In this document: positions 51,101 to 58,037 of the stretch, piece after piece
How positions within the stretch are numbered: position 1 is the first letter of the stretch
Layout: every line of letters begins with the position of its first letter
Source of the DNA: Sipunculus nudus
Taxonomy: Eukaryota > Annelida > Sipuncula > Golfingiida > Sipunculidae
Length of the DNA stretch: 64,000 nt
Assembly: GCA_026874595.1 (NCBI GenBank)
Contig: CM049314.1
Coordinates: 28,783,729 to 28,847,728, forward strand
Reading direction: 5' to 3'
Position numbers and translations under genes: made by a program
Notes under the pieces: model-generated
Databases searched by the model: none
Seen by the model: only the letters and a program-made list of their open reading frames with translations
What the model was told of the DNA's origin: nothing

Positions 51101-54100
51101 GAGATACCCTGCCTTTAGCAAAAATTTAATACTATAACTTGCACTTTCTGGTTACTATCACAAGATGCAGGCCTACAGCTAGATTTTTTAAATATCATAT
51201 TTAAATAGGATATGGCCTTGTCATTAAGCACAATGGGGTATCACGGCAAGTAATATTTTGTGGTGCATTTAGAATAATTGTTATTTCACATGGAAGGTTA
51301 GGGTAAAAGTGTAGCAAGAAGTCCATTTGGTGACCTAGAGACTGTTCATGTTGACTGTTATTACACCATACTCCTATTATGCAGTTGTGGTGCTTGTTTT
51401 AAAATGAGATTTCTAGTAGTTGATTGCCTGACATGGTTTTGCTTTGAGTTTCAGAGAACTCTAGGTGAGGTTTTAAATATACATGTACAGTAGGTTAGAA
51501 AAGAACAGTTTACCTCAATAACCAGCCAAACTGAACTATTATTAACACTTCTTTCAATCCTATACAGAATACATAAGTCCTGGATGACTGATGCAAATCA
51601 GTGCATTTATATATGCATGCACATCTTACAGGTATGGCAGGATAATGCAGCCACTCAAAGCAAAAGGAAACACAGAAACAAAATTGTCAATTTTAGGTAA
51701 CTTTTTTCGGAGGTTATCACCCCCTTTTCATAAGGCTGCTTAACTAAGTACTTAGTACTAGGGCTGGAAGGAGTACTCAAGTACTTGAGTCTGGGTAATT
51801 CTTACTGAGTACTTGAGTCCAAAATTTGGATACAAGTACTCGTGTATGTATTTGCATATCTGAATATTACTGCAAATTTATGGGCAGTCTGTAGGCCTAT
51901 TCATAAAAGTTATACTTTCAAATAAATGTTTCCACTCTGTAGGTTTTAGTATTTATATCTATTCCATCATTGGGATAAAGTTAAGCCATCATGAAGTCAA
52001 ATTTATGCATATTTTGCATCAGTAAACTGATGTCTGTTTATCTTTACAGCATTGCCATGGTAACGAGTACTCGAGTCCAAGTCAGGTAAAACCTATCTGA
52101 GGTACTGGAATCCAAAATGTTGTACCTGTTTCAGCCCTTCTTGGTACATCTGTTATGGAGTAGAAAGGGTGTGTATGTGACTTGATATATATTTAAAGGA
52201 ATATTTCAATATTTAAATATTTAAAAATCTAAAATTACCTCAGAAACAATTAAAGATCAATTTGGTTACAGTCTGTTCTGATATTCAGACAGAGCCAAAG
52301 AATTATTAATGGTTCATCAGACAACCAAGTATCTAATGGTAATTCAGTATGTTTGTAGAGCCTTATTGTACTCTCAAAATTGGTTTCTATGATAATCAAG
52401 GCAGATTATATTTATACAAGTTTGGAAATAGCACTGCAGGTCAGTCTATAACTGGATGTATGTCAGGTCAGACTTGGGATTTTCCATAGAACTTTTGTCC
52501 AATCAGACCTCACGAAAGTTAGGAAGAACACTTACACCTCTGATGTAATTGGGACCTACTTTGGGTCATCCAATAAGGTTTAGCTTTTATGACGAAATGC
52601 AGAAATATGAATATGTATGTCTCATATGTCACGTGAAAGCTCTGTAACAAAACTATCTGTAGTGCGCACTGAGAGCAGAGAGTCAGGGAGGCTGGGCGGC
52701 TCTCTCAGAGAGAGAGAGACTGTCCCAGACCGCTTGCTATTGAATAAAGGCTTCTGTCATCAAACTGGTCTTGGAACATTGTCTGCCACCAACATCAGCT
52801 ACCGTATGTGTGATACAGGTGGGGAATCCCCGACTCCACATTGTATCACATCTACCTAATTCAATTCTATGTGACAGGCAGGGTTGGAGCCAATTACATT
52901 GAAAAGTCATCATTACAATTACAATTACTTCCAAAAATCCCATTACAATTACAAATTACTTTGTTTTACAAAGTAATGATTAAATTACAATTACTTCTAA
53001 AAAGTAATTAATTACCTTTCAATTTTTTATAAAAAATTATAATATACAGAGGCATGGTTTATGTAGAGTATCATTCATAGTAGAAAGGCAAACTGATTAA
53101 ATTTATAAACCGATTTATTGCAAACAACATATACAGTCTAGTGTCATCTATTAAAGTACACAATAGCTATACTAATGATGATTACGTGTCAGTTGGACAG
53201 GCGCCAGTTGGACGTGTCCCACTTAGGGGGTCCCATTAGGACGGGTCCCAGTTAGACAGGTCCCAGTTGGAAAGGTCCCATTTAAGCAGTTCCAGGTGGA
53301 CGGGTCCCAGTTGGACGGGTCCTATTTAGTCGCTTTGTTATATTAACGTTACTTTATTAGACATGTAAGTAGCTAGGGACTAAAGCTTTATGAGAAAGCC
53401 AAACTAAAATAATAAAACTTTATATATGTTGAACAAACACGGTATAAGTATGGAATTTTCTGCAAGCAATGATACCTATACTCATGAATTACTGTTCAAA
53501 GAGCTATTGATTTTACCGTTAAATGTTTCCTTCCCTGATGTATCTTTCATGAAAACTGAAATAATTGTATCCCATCAGTATCTGTTTCGTCAGAGTTATG
53601 ATTATGAATCAACTTGCAATTGCATGTCAAATATATTAGCGATATCTACTAGATAACTGATGTGGGGCCGACATGCTCTGCCAATTAATGAAAATAAGCA
53701 AAATATATAAGCTAAGTTTTCGGTAAATTCTTATTTTTTATTCCTATATATCACATAATCCATTTGCTGCCATACTGTCAGTCAAAAACTATATGCACAT
53801 TTCCAAGTAACAAGAGTAGGAAGTCAGTTAGGAAACCCAGTTCCACATCAGGGATATATGACAGAGAAACCTGAACCTCCGACATGGTCACTGCTCTTCA
53901 AGGGGACACGAGGTTGCTTAATATGATTCACCCTTAATAATTTACTAATTGTTTGAATAAACGGTTTAATTAAGTTACTTTCACAATGATTGTTATGGAA
54001 AAGCATTTTATAAGTGCAGTAAAAACAACCAATTACCCTCTGACATGTTTTATAAATCAATAAGACACAAACCCACAAACAAGGAAAAAGAAAAACAGTT

Positions 54101-55983
54101 ATCTCTCTTGGTCCCTTCTTATATTTGTCGAAAAAGAAAAGTGAGGGAATCAAAAGACCATCAATCATCAAATATAGGGCTGGAGGAAGGAAAATGAAAT
54201 GAAAGAGCAGGGGAGATAATGGAGAAAAGAGAATGCTTGTATACAATAACCTAAAAAATGGGAGACAATAGGAGACAATGAACAAAGAGAAAGAGAGAGA
54301 AGAGAATACTTGTACATGCGGGAATGGACAAACGAAAAGACAATACAGTGGAGAGAGAGAGAGAAGATAGAGAGAGAGAGAGAGAGAGAGAGATGATGCT
54401 TGAGAGAGATATGATAGGAGGAAAGGAGAAAGAAGTTTTTTTTCATAAAATTGAAAGGTTTTTAAAAATGAATTAATTATAAAACACATTTGTTTAATTT
54501 CACAGGGGTTTAGAGGTTCATGTCAATCAACAGAATATTTATCAAAGACCACCGTGCTGTTATTATAACAGTTACTACATGGCTTAAACATGTTTTCCTT
54601 TGAAACGTGGTAATATGGGATGTACAGTTTTCTCATTCCTGTTAAGGTCCTTGAAGACAGTAATTTATACATAAATTTAAGGAGTTAATAAATCTATCCA
54701 TCTATCTATCTATCTGTCTATCTATCTTTCTATCTATCCACTAATATAAGTTTTAAAGATTTATTGAATTTAATACTAAATTAACAGGCGGTGTAGGATA
54801 CACTAGTTCGTAAAGAGGCATTATCTTTAATAACCAAAGGATATTAATTAAAGAAAAATATGTAACATCTGAAATGAATGACTCATATTTTATTGATTGA
54901 CCACGAAACTCGGCTTTAAAATAAGGACAATTCTGATTTTATTGATATCACAAGCAAGCAATGCATATTTAAGCTCTGTACACATTCCACAGCAAATTAT
55001 TAACTGCATTTTTTTTATGATAACATCTCATAAAATCAACTTTCAAATAAATAAATTCAATATTGACTTCAGCCATGCTAAAGACATGTTCTGAACATAA
55101 ATATGACGTTTTAATGATCGCATTTTATGTTGCCAGTCAGCCGGGTGGTATATGTAAATAGGCCGCTCTTCCTTCATGGTGTTGCAAATGGTTTGATATT
55201 TTTTCGTCCTATCATAGCTTTCAATTTTTACCGAAGAGTGTTTTGATAAATTGTGCAAAGGAATGATTTTTGTCATGAATTTGGAAAGTAACTGGAAGGT
55301 CATTAAAAAGTAATTGAAATTACACCTGTTTTAACCCTTGTAATCAATACAATAACAATTACTTGTAATTGAATGTAATTGAATTTTATTCAATTACAAA
55401 TTACATTCAATTACTTGAAAAAAAATGTAAATATTTACAGGTAATTACAATTACACATTACAATTACCCCAACCCTGGTGACAGAGGCTTACATGTGATA
55501 GTCCTGATGTCAACCAGGCTCAGTGTACCAACTCTGCAGTCCTGGGTGTGTGCCATCCCCATTGCTGGGTAATAACACCGAGGAACCCCCAAAAGGTGCA
55601 CTTATACGGACAGTCTCCCAATTAAGCCTGCAGAGTGCTAACCCTGACTGGTGGCTGACCCTGAAAAATCTCATCCCCTCGGCTGAGATTCGAGTTCACT
55701 TACTCTAAATCAAAACTCGAGGCCAGTAAGGTAACTTGGTTAACTCACCCTCAGTCAGTTTTTCTTCAGCTTCCTCTCGTGTCAGGTTGCCATGGTACCA
55801 GTAAATGTTGGCGATGGCTAGTTCCTCTTCCAGCTGATCATCCCTCAGCAGTTCATCCAGGCTCTTCTGTTTCAGCAGATCACCGACTGGCTTGTGAACT
55901 CCCATCTTTGAGCCATGTTTAGAGGAACCCTCCTTCAGGTCTTTGTCTGTAGTTTTGGATTTTTTCTTCCAAAATGTTGGCAT
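18973..55983 (-). CDS. shark: SHARK/HTK16-type non-receptor tyrosine kinase (SH2-ankyrin-SH2-kinase), 18 exons
   Basis: Joined exons (minus strand, 5' to 3'): 55983-55749, 50666-50511, 46781-46638, 44603-44532, 43858-43743, 42963-42823, 42056-41883, 41134-40988, 39609-39489, 38969-38865, 36277-36108, 35567-35510, 35150-35080, 34646-34500, 33447-33259, 27268-27177, 21917-21791, 19182-18973. The sum is 2475 nt, an 824-residue protein with every junction GT-AG and in frame. Domain order: N-terminal tail 1-60; SH2 about 62-150 (WYHG, FLIRDS); about five ankyrin repeats 166-335; second SH2 338-430 (WFH, FLIRPS); proline-rich linker 474-509; tyrosine kinase about 547-815 with GQGEYG, VAIK (K576), HRDLAARN (D669), DFG (D687), DYY (700-701) and APE (715-717). 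This order is diagnostic of the SHARK family, cytosolic kinases that bind phosphotyrosine (ITAM-like) motifs; Drosophila Shark works with Draper in engulfment. The function here is inferred from that family. Transcript data could still add or move small exons. Confidence 0.93.
19183..21790. other. Kinase intron 17
   Basis: Mostly AT-rich with no coding signal. 21160-21390 is one copy of a repeat whose second copy is at 57740-57905 (shared ACATGTTCCC, GGCTGAAA, AATCAGACCTC, GTGTTTACCAACA). Confidence 0.55.
21791..21917 (-). CDS. shark: Kinase exon 17: APE and helix F
   Basis: Residues 713-755. [20 protein letters not shown] and the following [18 protein letters not shown] contain the APE motif, the structural Asp of DVWSYG and the EKPYG turn. 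The acceptor is TCTAG|GTATGC and the donor CAG|GTAAAA. Phase 2 in, phase 0 out. Confidence 0.96.
22469..23413. repeat. About 280-bp tandem repeat inside the dispersed element
   Basis: The block opening with GCATTAATTT and GCCACCTGTCTGG recurs at about 22506, 22788, 23066 and 23345, a period of 278-282 bp with strong divergence. Open frames across it are shadows repeated with the unit. Confidence 0.8.
23479..23612. repeat. 38-39 bp minisatellite, four units
   Basis: TGAGGTGATCACATGCAGCC-like units start at 23481, 23518, 23557 and 23596. Confidence 0.8.
24661..26700. other. Kinase intron 16, unique part
   Basis: I see nothing but AT-rich sequence and short chance frames. Confidence 0.5.
26730..26982 (-). 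mobile_element. tRNA-type SINE-like repeat, copy A
   Basis: This aligns with 55515-55725 through GTGCACTT, TTAAGCCTGCAGA, TGAAAAATCTCA and GGCTGAGATTC. On the minus strand its right end reads GTGTAGGGGTAGAGCACATG, like a tRNA A box, then TTGAATCTC about 35 bases on, like a degenerate B box. It ends near a (TA)n tract. Confidence 0.5.
26990..27116. repeat. Two (TA)n tracts next to exon 16
   Basis: TA runs at 26990-27051 and 27067-27116 are separated by TTTATGTGTGTATG. They lie about 60 bp beyond the exon 16 donor. Confidence 0.95.
27177..27268 (-). CDS. shark: Kinase exon 16: DFG and activation loop
   Basis: Residues 683-712 and two bases of 713. [12 protein letters not shown] carries the metal-binding D687. 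SDYYKAS has the tandem activation-loop tyrosines 700-701. GGRWPLKW precedes the APE motif, resembling the KWPVKWYAPE of Syk and ZAP-70. The acceptor is TTCAG|GCAAAA and the donor AATG|GTAAGA. Two (TA)n tracts sit directly downstream in the coordinate sense, at 26990-27116, that is in intron 16. Confidence 0.96.
27269..28554. other. Kinase intron 15, part
   Basis: No exon or repeat recognised apart from a short TTA run at about 27622-27640. Confidence 0.5.
28555..30440. repeat. Dispersed repeat family, long copy in intron 15
   Basis: Collinear with 22016-24660 (see that entry) but with only about one and a half of the GGCACCACCAGTCTTG blocks in place of the 280-bp tandem array. The end matches the 45.8 kb copy: CTGCATAAGCTCACAGGTT. 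Confidence 0.7.
30441..31620. other. Kinase intron 15, unique part
   Basis: No feature recognised. Confidence 0.5.
31693..32805. mobile_element. Non-autonomous pogo-like (Tc1/mariner superfamily) element
   Basis: The left end is CAGTGAAACCCTGGG and the right end, read inward, is GAGTGAAACCCTCTA, both flanked by TA (31691-31692 and 32806-32807). Inside, GCAGACACCC and GGCGGACACCCC near the two ends extend the inverted similarity. It is 1113 bp with no transposase. The duplicated intron copy at 1474-2160 lacks it, confirming both its limits and that it inserted after the duplication. Confidence 0.85.
33259..33447 (-). CDS. shark: Kinase exon 15: hinge and catalytic loop
   Basis: Residues 620-682. 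[17 protein letters not shown] is the hinge and helix [18 protein letters not shown] is the catalytic loop with the base D669 and R673/N674, in the AAR form of tyrosine kinases. The acceptor is AACAG|GTACAG and the donor GAACAG|GTAGAT. A degraded copy of this exon with its flanking introns lies at 1474-2955. Confidence 0.97.
33913..34268. repeat. 178-bp tandem duplication in intron 14
   Basis: Unit 1 is 33913-34090 and unit 2 is 34091-34268, each starting ATAATTCCTGTTTACCTGG. A third fragment, CCATCTGGTGGACATGTTTT, occurs at about 34426-34446. The pseudo-locus near 2930 holds only the first bases of a unit. Confidence 0.88.
34500..34646 (-). CDS. shark: Kinase exon 14: VAIK lysine and helix C
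   Basis: Residues 571-619. [11 protein letters not shown] gives the catalytic lysine K576. [20 protein letters not shown] gives the helix C glutamate E593 and the conserved HPxIVKLxG. It ends at ATGCTG|GTATGT, immediately before the hinge. Confidence 0.96.
35080..35150 (-). CDS. shark: Kinase exon 13: glycine-rich ATP loop
   Basis: Residues 547-570. [17 protein letters not shown] is the GxGxxG phosphate-clamping loop (551-559). The acceptor is TTTCAAG|GATATG, with AAG rather than CAG or TAG. The donor is AAG|GTACTC. Confidence 0.93.
35510..35567 (-). CDS. shark: Kinase exon 12: short exon leading into the kinase domain
   Basis: A 58-nt exon, residues 528-546 and part of 547 ([19 protein letters not shown]). 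The acceptor is TTACAG|TAT and the donor TTAG|GTGAGT. It ends just before the glycine loop. Confidence 0.9.
36108..36277 (-). CDS. shark: Kinase exon 11: proline-rich linker
   Basis: Residues 471-527. Residues 474-509 are dominated by proline ([24 protein letters not shown]), a typical ligand for SH3 or WW domains, followed by basic [11 protein letters not shown]. On the plus strand this appears as a G-rich stretch. The acceptor is TTGTAG|AACC and the donor GAG|GTTAGT. Confidence 0.9.
36278..38864. other. Kinase intron 10
   Basis: No exon seen. Contains a TCAAGGTCA motif at about 37333 and otherwise AT-rich DNA. Confidence 0.5.
38865..38969 (-). CDS. shark: Kinase exon 10: linker after SH2-2
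   Basis: Residues 436-470, acidic and without a known domain ([20 protein letters not shown]). The acceptor is TACAG|GAGG and the donor GCAG|GTAAAT, phase 1 on both sides. Supported mainly by frame and splice-site fit between well-supported exons. Confidence 0.87.
39489..39609 (-). CDS. shark: Kinase exon 9: end of SH2-2
   Basis: Residues 396-435. The segment [20 protein letters not shown] with [13 protein letters not shown] is the usual SH2 tail, in which the domain ends with LxxHYxxxxDGLPxxL. The acceptor is TTCAG|GGACTG and the donor CCAG|GTGGGT, phase 1. Confidence 0.95.
39610..40987. other. Kinase intron 8
   Basis: No exon seen. The overlapping frames at 39870-40129 on both strands have no recognisable product. 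Confidence 0.45.
40988..41134 (-). CDS. shark: Kinase exon 8: core of SH2-2
   Basis: Residues 347-395 include [19 protein letters not shown], with the phosphate-binding Arg at 365, and the [10 protein letters not shown] strand. The acceptor is ACAG|GGA and the donor AGG|GTAATA, a weak donor compared with the others. Confidence 0.94.
41883..42056 (-). CDS. shark: Kinase exon 7: last ankyrin repeat and start of SH2-2
   Basis: Residues 289-346. [19 protein letters not shown] and the following [15 protein letters not shown] make a terminal ankyrin repeat, then [11 protein letters not shown] opens the second SH2 domain with its invariant Trp at 338. The acceptor is GCAG|ATG and the donor CAG|GTAGGT. 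Phase 0 at both ends. Confidence 0.95.
42515..42845. repeat. 35-bp minisatellite derived from the exon 6 donor junction
   Basis: Degenerate units of the type TACTGACCTTTAATGACTCT (plus strand) followed by a GTGACCTATGAG-like spacer run across intron 6 into the end of exon 6. Donor-like TACTGAC (GTCAGTA on the coding strand) recurs at 42532, 42634, 42668 and 42816, the last being the real donor. A poly-C tract interrupts the array at about 42794-42812. Confidence 0.85.
42794..42812. repeat. Poly-C tract beside the exon 6 donor
   Basis: About 19 C on the plus strand, i.e. a G run beginning about 10 bases after the exon 6 donor on the coding strand. Confidence 0.95.
42823..42963 (-). CDS. shark: Kinase exon 6: ankyrin repeats
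   Basis: Residues 242-288, from [18 protein letters not shown] to [16 protein letters not shown]. The acceptor is TTGTAG|AGGGCC; the alternative AG two bases on breaks the frame. The donor is AAAG|GTCAGTA. The intron just past the donor is a minisatellite made of copies of this exon end (see the repeat at 42515-42845). Confidence 0.92.
43743..43858 (-). CDS. shark: Kinase exon 5: ankyrin repeats
   Basis: Residues 203-241. The canonical ankyrin signature [10 protein letters not shown] is followed by [20 protein letters not shown]. The acceptor is CAG|GTAGC and the donor GCT|GTGAGT; the exon ends in phase 0. Confidence 0.94.
44532..44603 (-). CDS. shark: Kinase exon 4: small ankyrin exon
   Basis: A 72-nt exon, residues 179-202, reading [20 protein letters not shown]. 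It supplies exactly the second half of an ankyrin repeat that is missing if exon 3 is joined straight to exon 5. The acceptor is TGCAG|GTAAC and the donor ATG|GTTAGT. A short pogo-like repeat begins 33 bp upstream of its acceptor. Confidence 0.9.
44636..44812. mobile_element. Short pogo-like repeat next to exon 4
   Basis: It starts CAGTAAAACCTCACTTGAC after TA, with GACAACCACC and AGACCACCT phrases. The right end, read inward, gives TTAAAACCCC and ATAACCACC, a diverged inverted copy. It is about 177 bp. The limits are approximate because the right terminus has decayed. Confidence 0.6.
44813..45470. other. Kinase intron 3, part
   Basis: A minus-strand open stretch at 45249-44986 has no recognised similarity. 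I do not call it a gene. Confidence 0.35.
45471..45870. repeat. Dispersed repeat family, 3' part
   Basis: Shares GAACAAACTTGAGA, GATGCTAGCT and CTGCATAAGCTCACAAGTTT with 24000-24660 and 29690-30430, in the same orientation. Confidence 0.65.
46638..46781 (-). CDS. shark: Kinase exon 3: end of SH2-1 and first ankyrin helix
   Basis: Residues 131-178 finish the SH2 domain ([20 protein letters not shown]) and open the ankyrin region with [11 protein letters not shown]. The donor used is AAG|GTTGGT; a nearby GTATGA at 46633 would break the frame to exon 4. Phase 1 at both ends. Confidence 0.92.
46974..47713. mobile_element. hAT-like non-autonomous element, 740 bp
   Basis: Flanked by a perfect 8-bp duplication GTACAGAC (46966-46973 and 47714-47721). 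Its ends are CAGGTCTGAAAGGAGTAC and, inward from the right, TAGGGCAGAAACAGGTAC. It is packed with ACTTGAGT/ACTCAAGT motifs near both ends. Related to 51759-52139. No transposase. Confidence 0.85.
47722..49690. other. Kinase intron 2, part
   Basis: No gene or repeat recognised. Confidence 0.45.
49690..50070 (+). mobile_element. LINE (non-LTR retrotransposon) 3' fragment
   Basis: The plus-strand frame 49733-50017 reads [20 protein letters not shown] followed by [19 protein letters not shown] and later KVRGEWR. This matches the conserved tail after LINE reverse transcriptases (RWxGHvxRM, W, GkRRRGRPktTW..., R.eWR). The segment just upstream continues the similarity but contains a stop (TGA in the WWD-like motif). 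An ATGATG-rich tail follows at 50037-50067. A dead 5'-truncated copy, antisense to the host gene. Confidence 0.75.
50511..50666 (-). CDS. shark: Kinase exon 2: core of SH2-1
   Basis: Residues 79-130 hold the phosphotyrosine pocket strand [10 protein letters not shown], with the conserved Arg at position 89, and the following YAIHL strand. The acceptor is CAG|GTACC and the donor TATG|GTAAGT. It joins exon 1 exactly in frame as ...[15 protein letters not shown]. Confidence 0.95.
50667..51750. other. Kinase intron 1, unique part
   Basis: No feature recognised. Confidence 0.5.
51759..52139. mobile_element. hAT-like non-autonomous element, 381 bp
   Basis: Ends TAGGGCTGGAAGGAGTAC and, inward from the right, AAGGGCTGAAACAGGTAC. 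The flanking 8-mers CTTAGTAC (51751-51758) and CTTGGTAC (52140-52147) match at 7 of 8. It is a shorter relative of 46974-47713, sharing GAGTCCAAAATTTGGA and CATTGCCATGG blocks. Confidence 0.82.
53188..53327. repeat. 15-bp minisatellite, about nine units
   Basis: Units close to CCAGTTGGACGGGTC repeat with small changes inside the hAT-like element. Confidence 0.88.
54345..54400. repeat. (GA)n tract
   Basis: GAGA dinucleotides with a few interruptions, within a longer purine-rich stretch at about 54180-54440. Confidence 0.9.
54694..54739. repeat. (TATC)n microsatellite
   Basis: About eleven tetranucleotide units with a few substitutions. Confidence 0.92.
55515..55725 (-). mobile_element. tRNA-type SINE-like repeat, copy B
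   Basis: The counterpart of 26730-26982. On the minus strand GAACTCGAATCTC resembles a tRNA B box. It ends close to the exon 1 donor at 55749. A similar phrase set is not complete at the A-box end. Confidence 0.5.
55749..55983 (-). CDS. shark: Kinase exon 1: start, N-terminal tail and first strand of SH2-1
   Basis: Encodes residues 1-78 and the first base of codon 79. The tail is lysine- and acid-rich (starts [10 protein letters not shown]) and leads into the SH2 opening [15 protein letters not shown] at 62-76. The donor reads GAGG|GTGAGT. The exon ends in phase 1, as do exons 2, 3 and 4. A SINE-like repeat ends about 25-35 bp beyond the donor. Confidence 0.93.
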
Positions 55984-56206
55984 GTTTGTTACTGATATGT
56001 CACCACCTTGGACTTTGGTAATTGTTAACTGTTTGGTATATGTTTCATTTTAATCCACTTGATACCATGTATGTTCACCAATGTCTATGAATAAAACTTC
56101 ACAACATATTCATGAAGGTAATGATATATTTCCACTTGGATGTGAATTTATGATTGTAGCTCGAGATGAGGAATGTATCCTCTCTTTTTCTCACTGAAGG
56201 TTATCT
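55984..56206 (-). other. Putative 5' UTR part of exon 1
   Basis: Upstream of the ATG at 55983 the reading frame meets a TAA stop at 56050-56052 with no in-frame ATG between, which fixes the start codon. Further up, a polypyrimidine-like stretch ending TTTATTTCAG would be a good splice acceptor with the exon beginning at 56206. This implies at least one further non-coding 5' exon and a promoter somewhere to the right, neither of which I can place. The acceptor is inferred. Confidence 0.45.
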
Positions 56207-57739
56207 CTGAAATAAAATGAAACTGATCACTTTCAAGTCAGAAAAGTACATTAAATAAGACAACAAACCAAAAAGGTAAAAATTATTTCTTTGATTTGAT
56301 ATGAAAAAAAAAACAGTATTGTAAGGCAACACAAAAAAAATTATTCTATAAAATCAATAACACCTCCTATTTTTTCCTTGATCAATGTGTGGTGTGAATG
56401 AGCTATAAATCCTCAATTTTATAGTGGATAATTGACCCTTGTGTGTTATTACGTGTATTACTACCTAATTTAAAAAAAAGGCATCCCCAGAGTCACTAAA
56501 GTCATCAGCACTGTTCCTAGAGATGTCACACATGATCACACCATCCTGTCAGCTATCTCACATATTTGGTCTTCATTGGAAATAAAAAATAAAAAAAAAT
56601 GGCCATTTGCTCGAATTGTTTTTTGCCATAGAATATGCAGAACAATTTCTTTGCCATGGCCTTACTACACAATGTATCAGCAATAATGCAGTTATTAATA
56701 TTTTATTGTAACAGATGTGGAGCAGCCCAGGTAATAAATCATTGCCTGTCAGATGAGGCAGCTGGGACCAACAGGACCACTATCATTTAAGGCACAGACA
56801 AATACAAAAATACTGGTGATCAGTTTTGTGGAAACCACAGCATATTATTGTAAGGCTACTCATTACTGATGTAAGTCTATTCTGAGATGATTAAAACATC
56901 TAAATATCCCTGGATAACATGTATATATAAGACTATAAGCAGCCCAAGATTCTATTCTCAATCATGATGAAGGGATGTAATGATCAGTGGTGTGAACATC
57001 TATTAATGATTAATACTTATAATTAATAATTAAATGATTAGATCTAAGACTGGTCATTTATTTTAAAAAATAATTAAACTGCATGATCACAAACAATTGT
57101 GTATGCACATCCAGAAAAAAATATTCAAACCTCCTCAGAGATACAGTAGAGCCCCGTTTTTCCAATACCGAATTACCAAAATTTTTTTTAATGAAAATTA
57201 AATTCAGGAACCAAAAATTAATTTGTACTTATGAAATATTTTTCAAGCAGTTAAATACCTCTAATGATTTTTTTGTCAGCCAAGTGGTGACCTTAATCAA
57301 TTAGTTCTGCACCGATGTTGTTGTCAAAACTACACCTACTCATGCAACGCAAGCTCCCCTAGAAATAGGCTTAACAGTTTAATAAGAGCTTTTGTGTGTT
57401 ATCAACCATATCTTGTTTGTATTCAAGTAAGCATATTTCATGGGCTTGGGTTGGGATGTCAGGACAAACAATTGAGTAGTTTACTAGCATGGAGGTACTC
57501 TTTGATAATAATGAGGTATCTTTCACTGCTTGTGCTTGAACAGGTTTAGGTTTGAGGCCAAAGCATAAGGGCCTGGCCATAATAATGAGCAGTTCATTCT
57601 CAAGAGCACTTGTGTCATCTACTTAAACTCCCTTATTAGTCATTTCACTGTTACTGTCAAGAAGAACACAGTCCATTAAATACAACTGACCCCCGACTGA
57701 TTTTTTAAAATTCATTTTTCAGAAAGAAAAGCTTATCAG
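56207..57739. other. Upstream of kinase coding start
   Basis: No coding exon seen. It may contain 5' UTR exons and the promoter. 57143-57180 (CAGTAGAGCCCCGTTTTTCC) resembles one end of a pogo-like element without a partner. Confidence 0.4.
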
Positions 57740-57905
57740 GATAGCCCTGACCGGCTCAGCCAAAACAATGTGATACATGTTCCCGCTGGCTGAAACACAG
57801 CGTGCTGCCCTTCTTAATCAGACCTCTAGTCACGCTGCTTTGTTATGGTGAGCAGAAACACGTAGACTGTGTTTACCAACACGCACAGTCATAACAAGGT
57901 GTTAA
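57740..57905. repeat. Repeat shared with 21160-21390
   Basis: See intron 17: the two copies share several 10-15 bp blocks in the same order and orientation. Confidence 0.6.
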
Positions 57906-57923
57906 ACAGCCTAATGTGAGGAA

Positions 57924-57994
57924 ATCTAATCTAATCTAATCTGATCTAATCTAATCTAATCTAATCTAATCTAATCTAATCTAATCTAATTTAA

Positions 57995-58036
<42 letters not shown>

Positions 58037-58037
58037 C
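57924..58037. repeat. (TAATC)n pentanucleotide array then (TA)n
   Basis: About 14 units of TAATC with one TGATC variant to 57994, then TA dinucleotides. Confidence 0.95.

Larger units (their letters stand above)
52879..55477. mobile_element. hAT-like element, 2.6 kb, no visible transposase
   Basis: The left terminus is CAGGGTTGGAGCCAATTAC and the right, read inward, CAGGGTTGGGGTAATTG. Target duplications GTGACAGG (52871-52878) and GTGACAGA (55478-55485) match at 7 of 8. Subterminal regions on both sides are rich in ATTACAATTAC. The interior holds a 15-bp minisatellite, a GA-rich tract and a TATC array. The 213-codon minus frame at 54489-53848 is low-complexity Leu/Ser and not a transposase. 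Confidence 0.85.

Noticed and set aside
53848-54489. 213-codon minus-strand open frame, the longest in the window
   Set aside because: Low-complexity Leu/Ser/Phe caused by the complementary GA-rich tract, inside a hAT-like element; no domain, no family match.
54694-54739. TATC array considered as a CRISPR-like repeat
   Set aside because: Simple tetranucleotide microsatellite without spacers; the DNA is eukaryotic.
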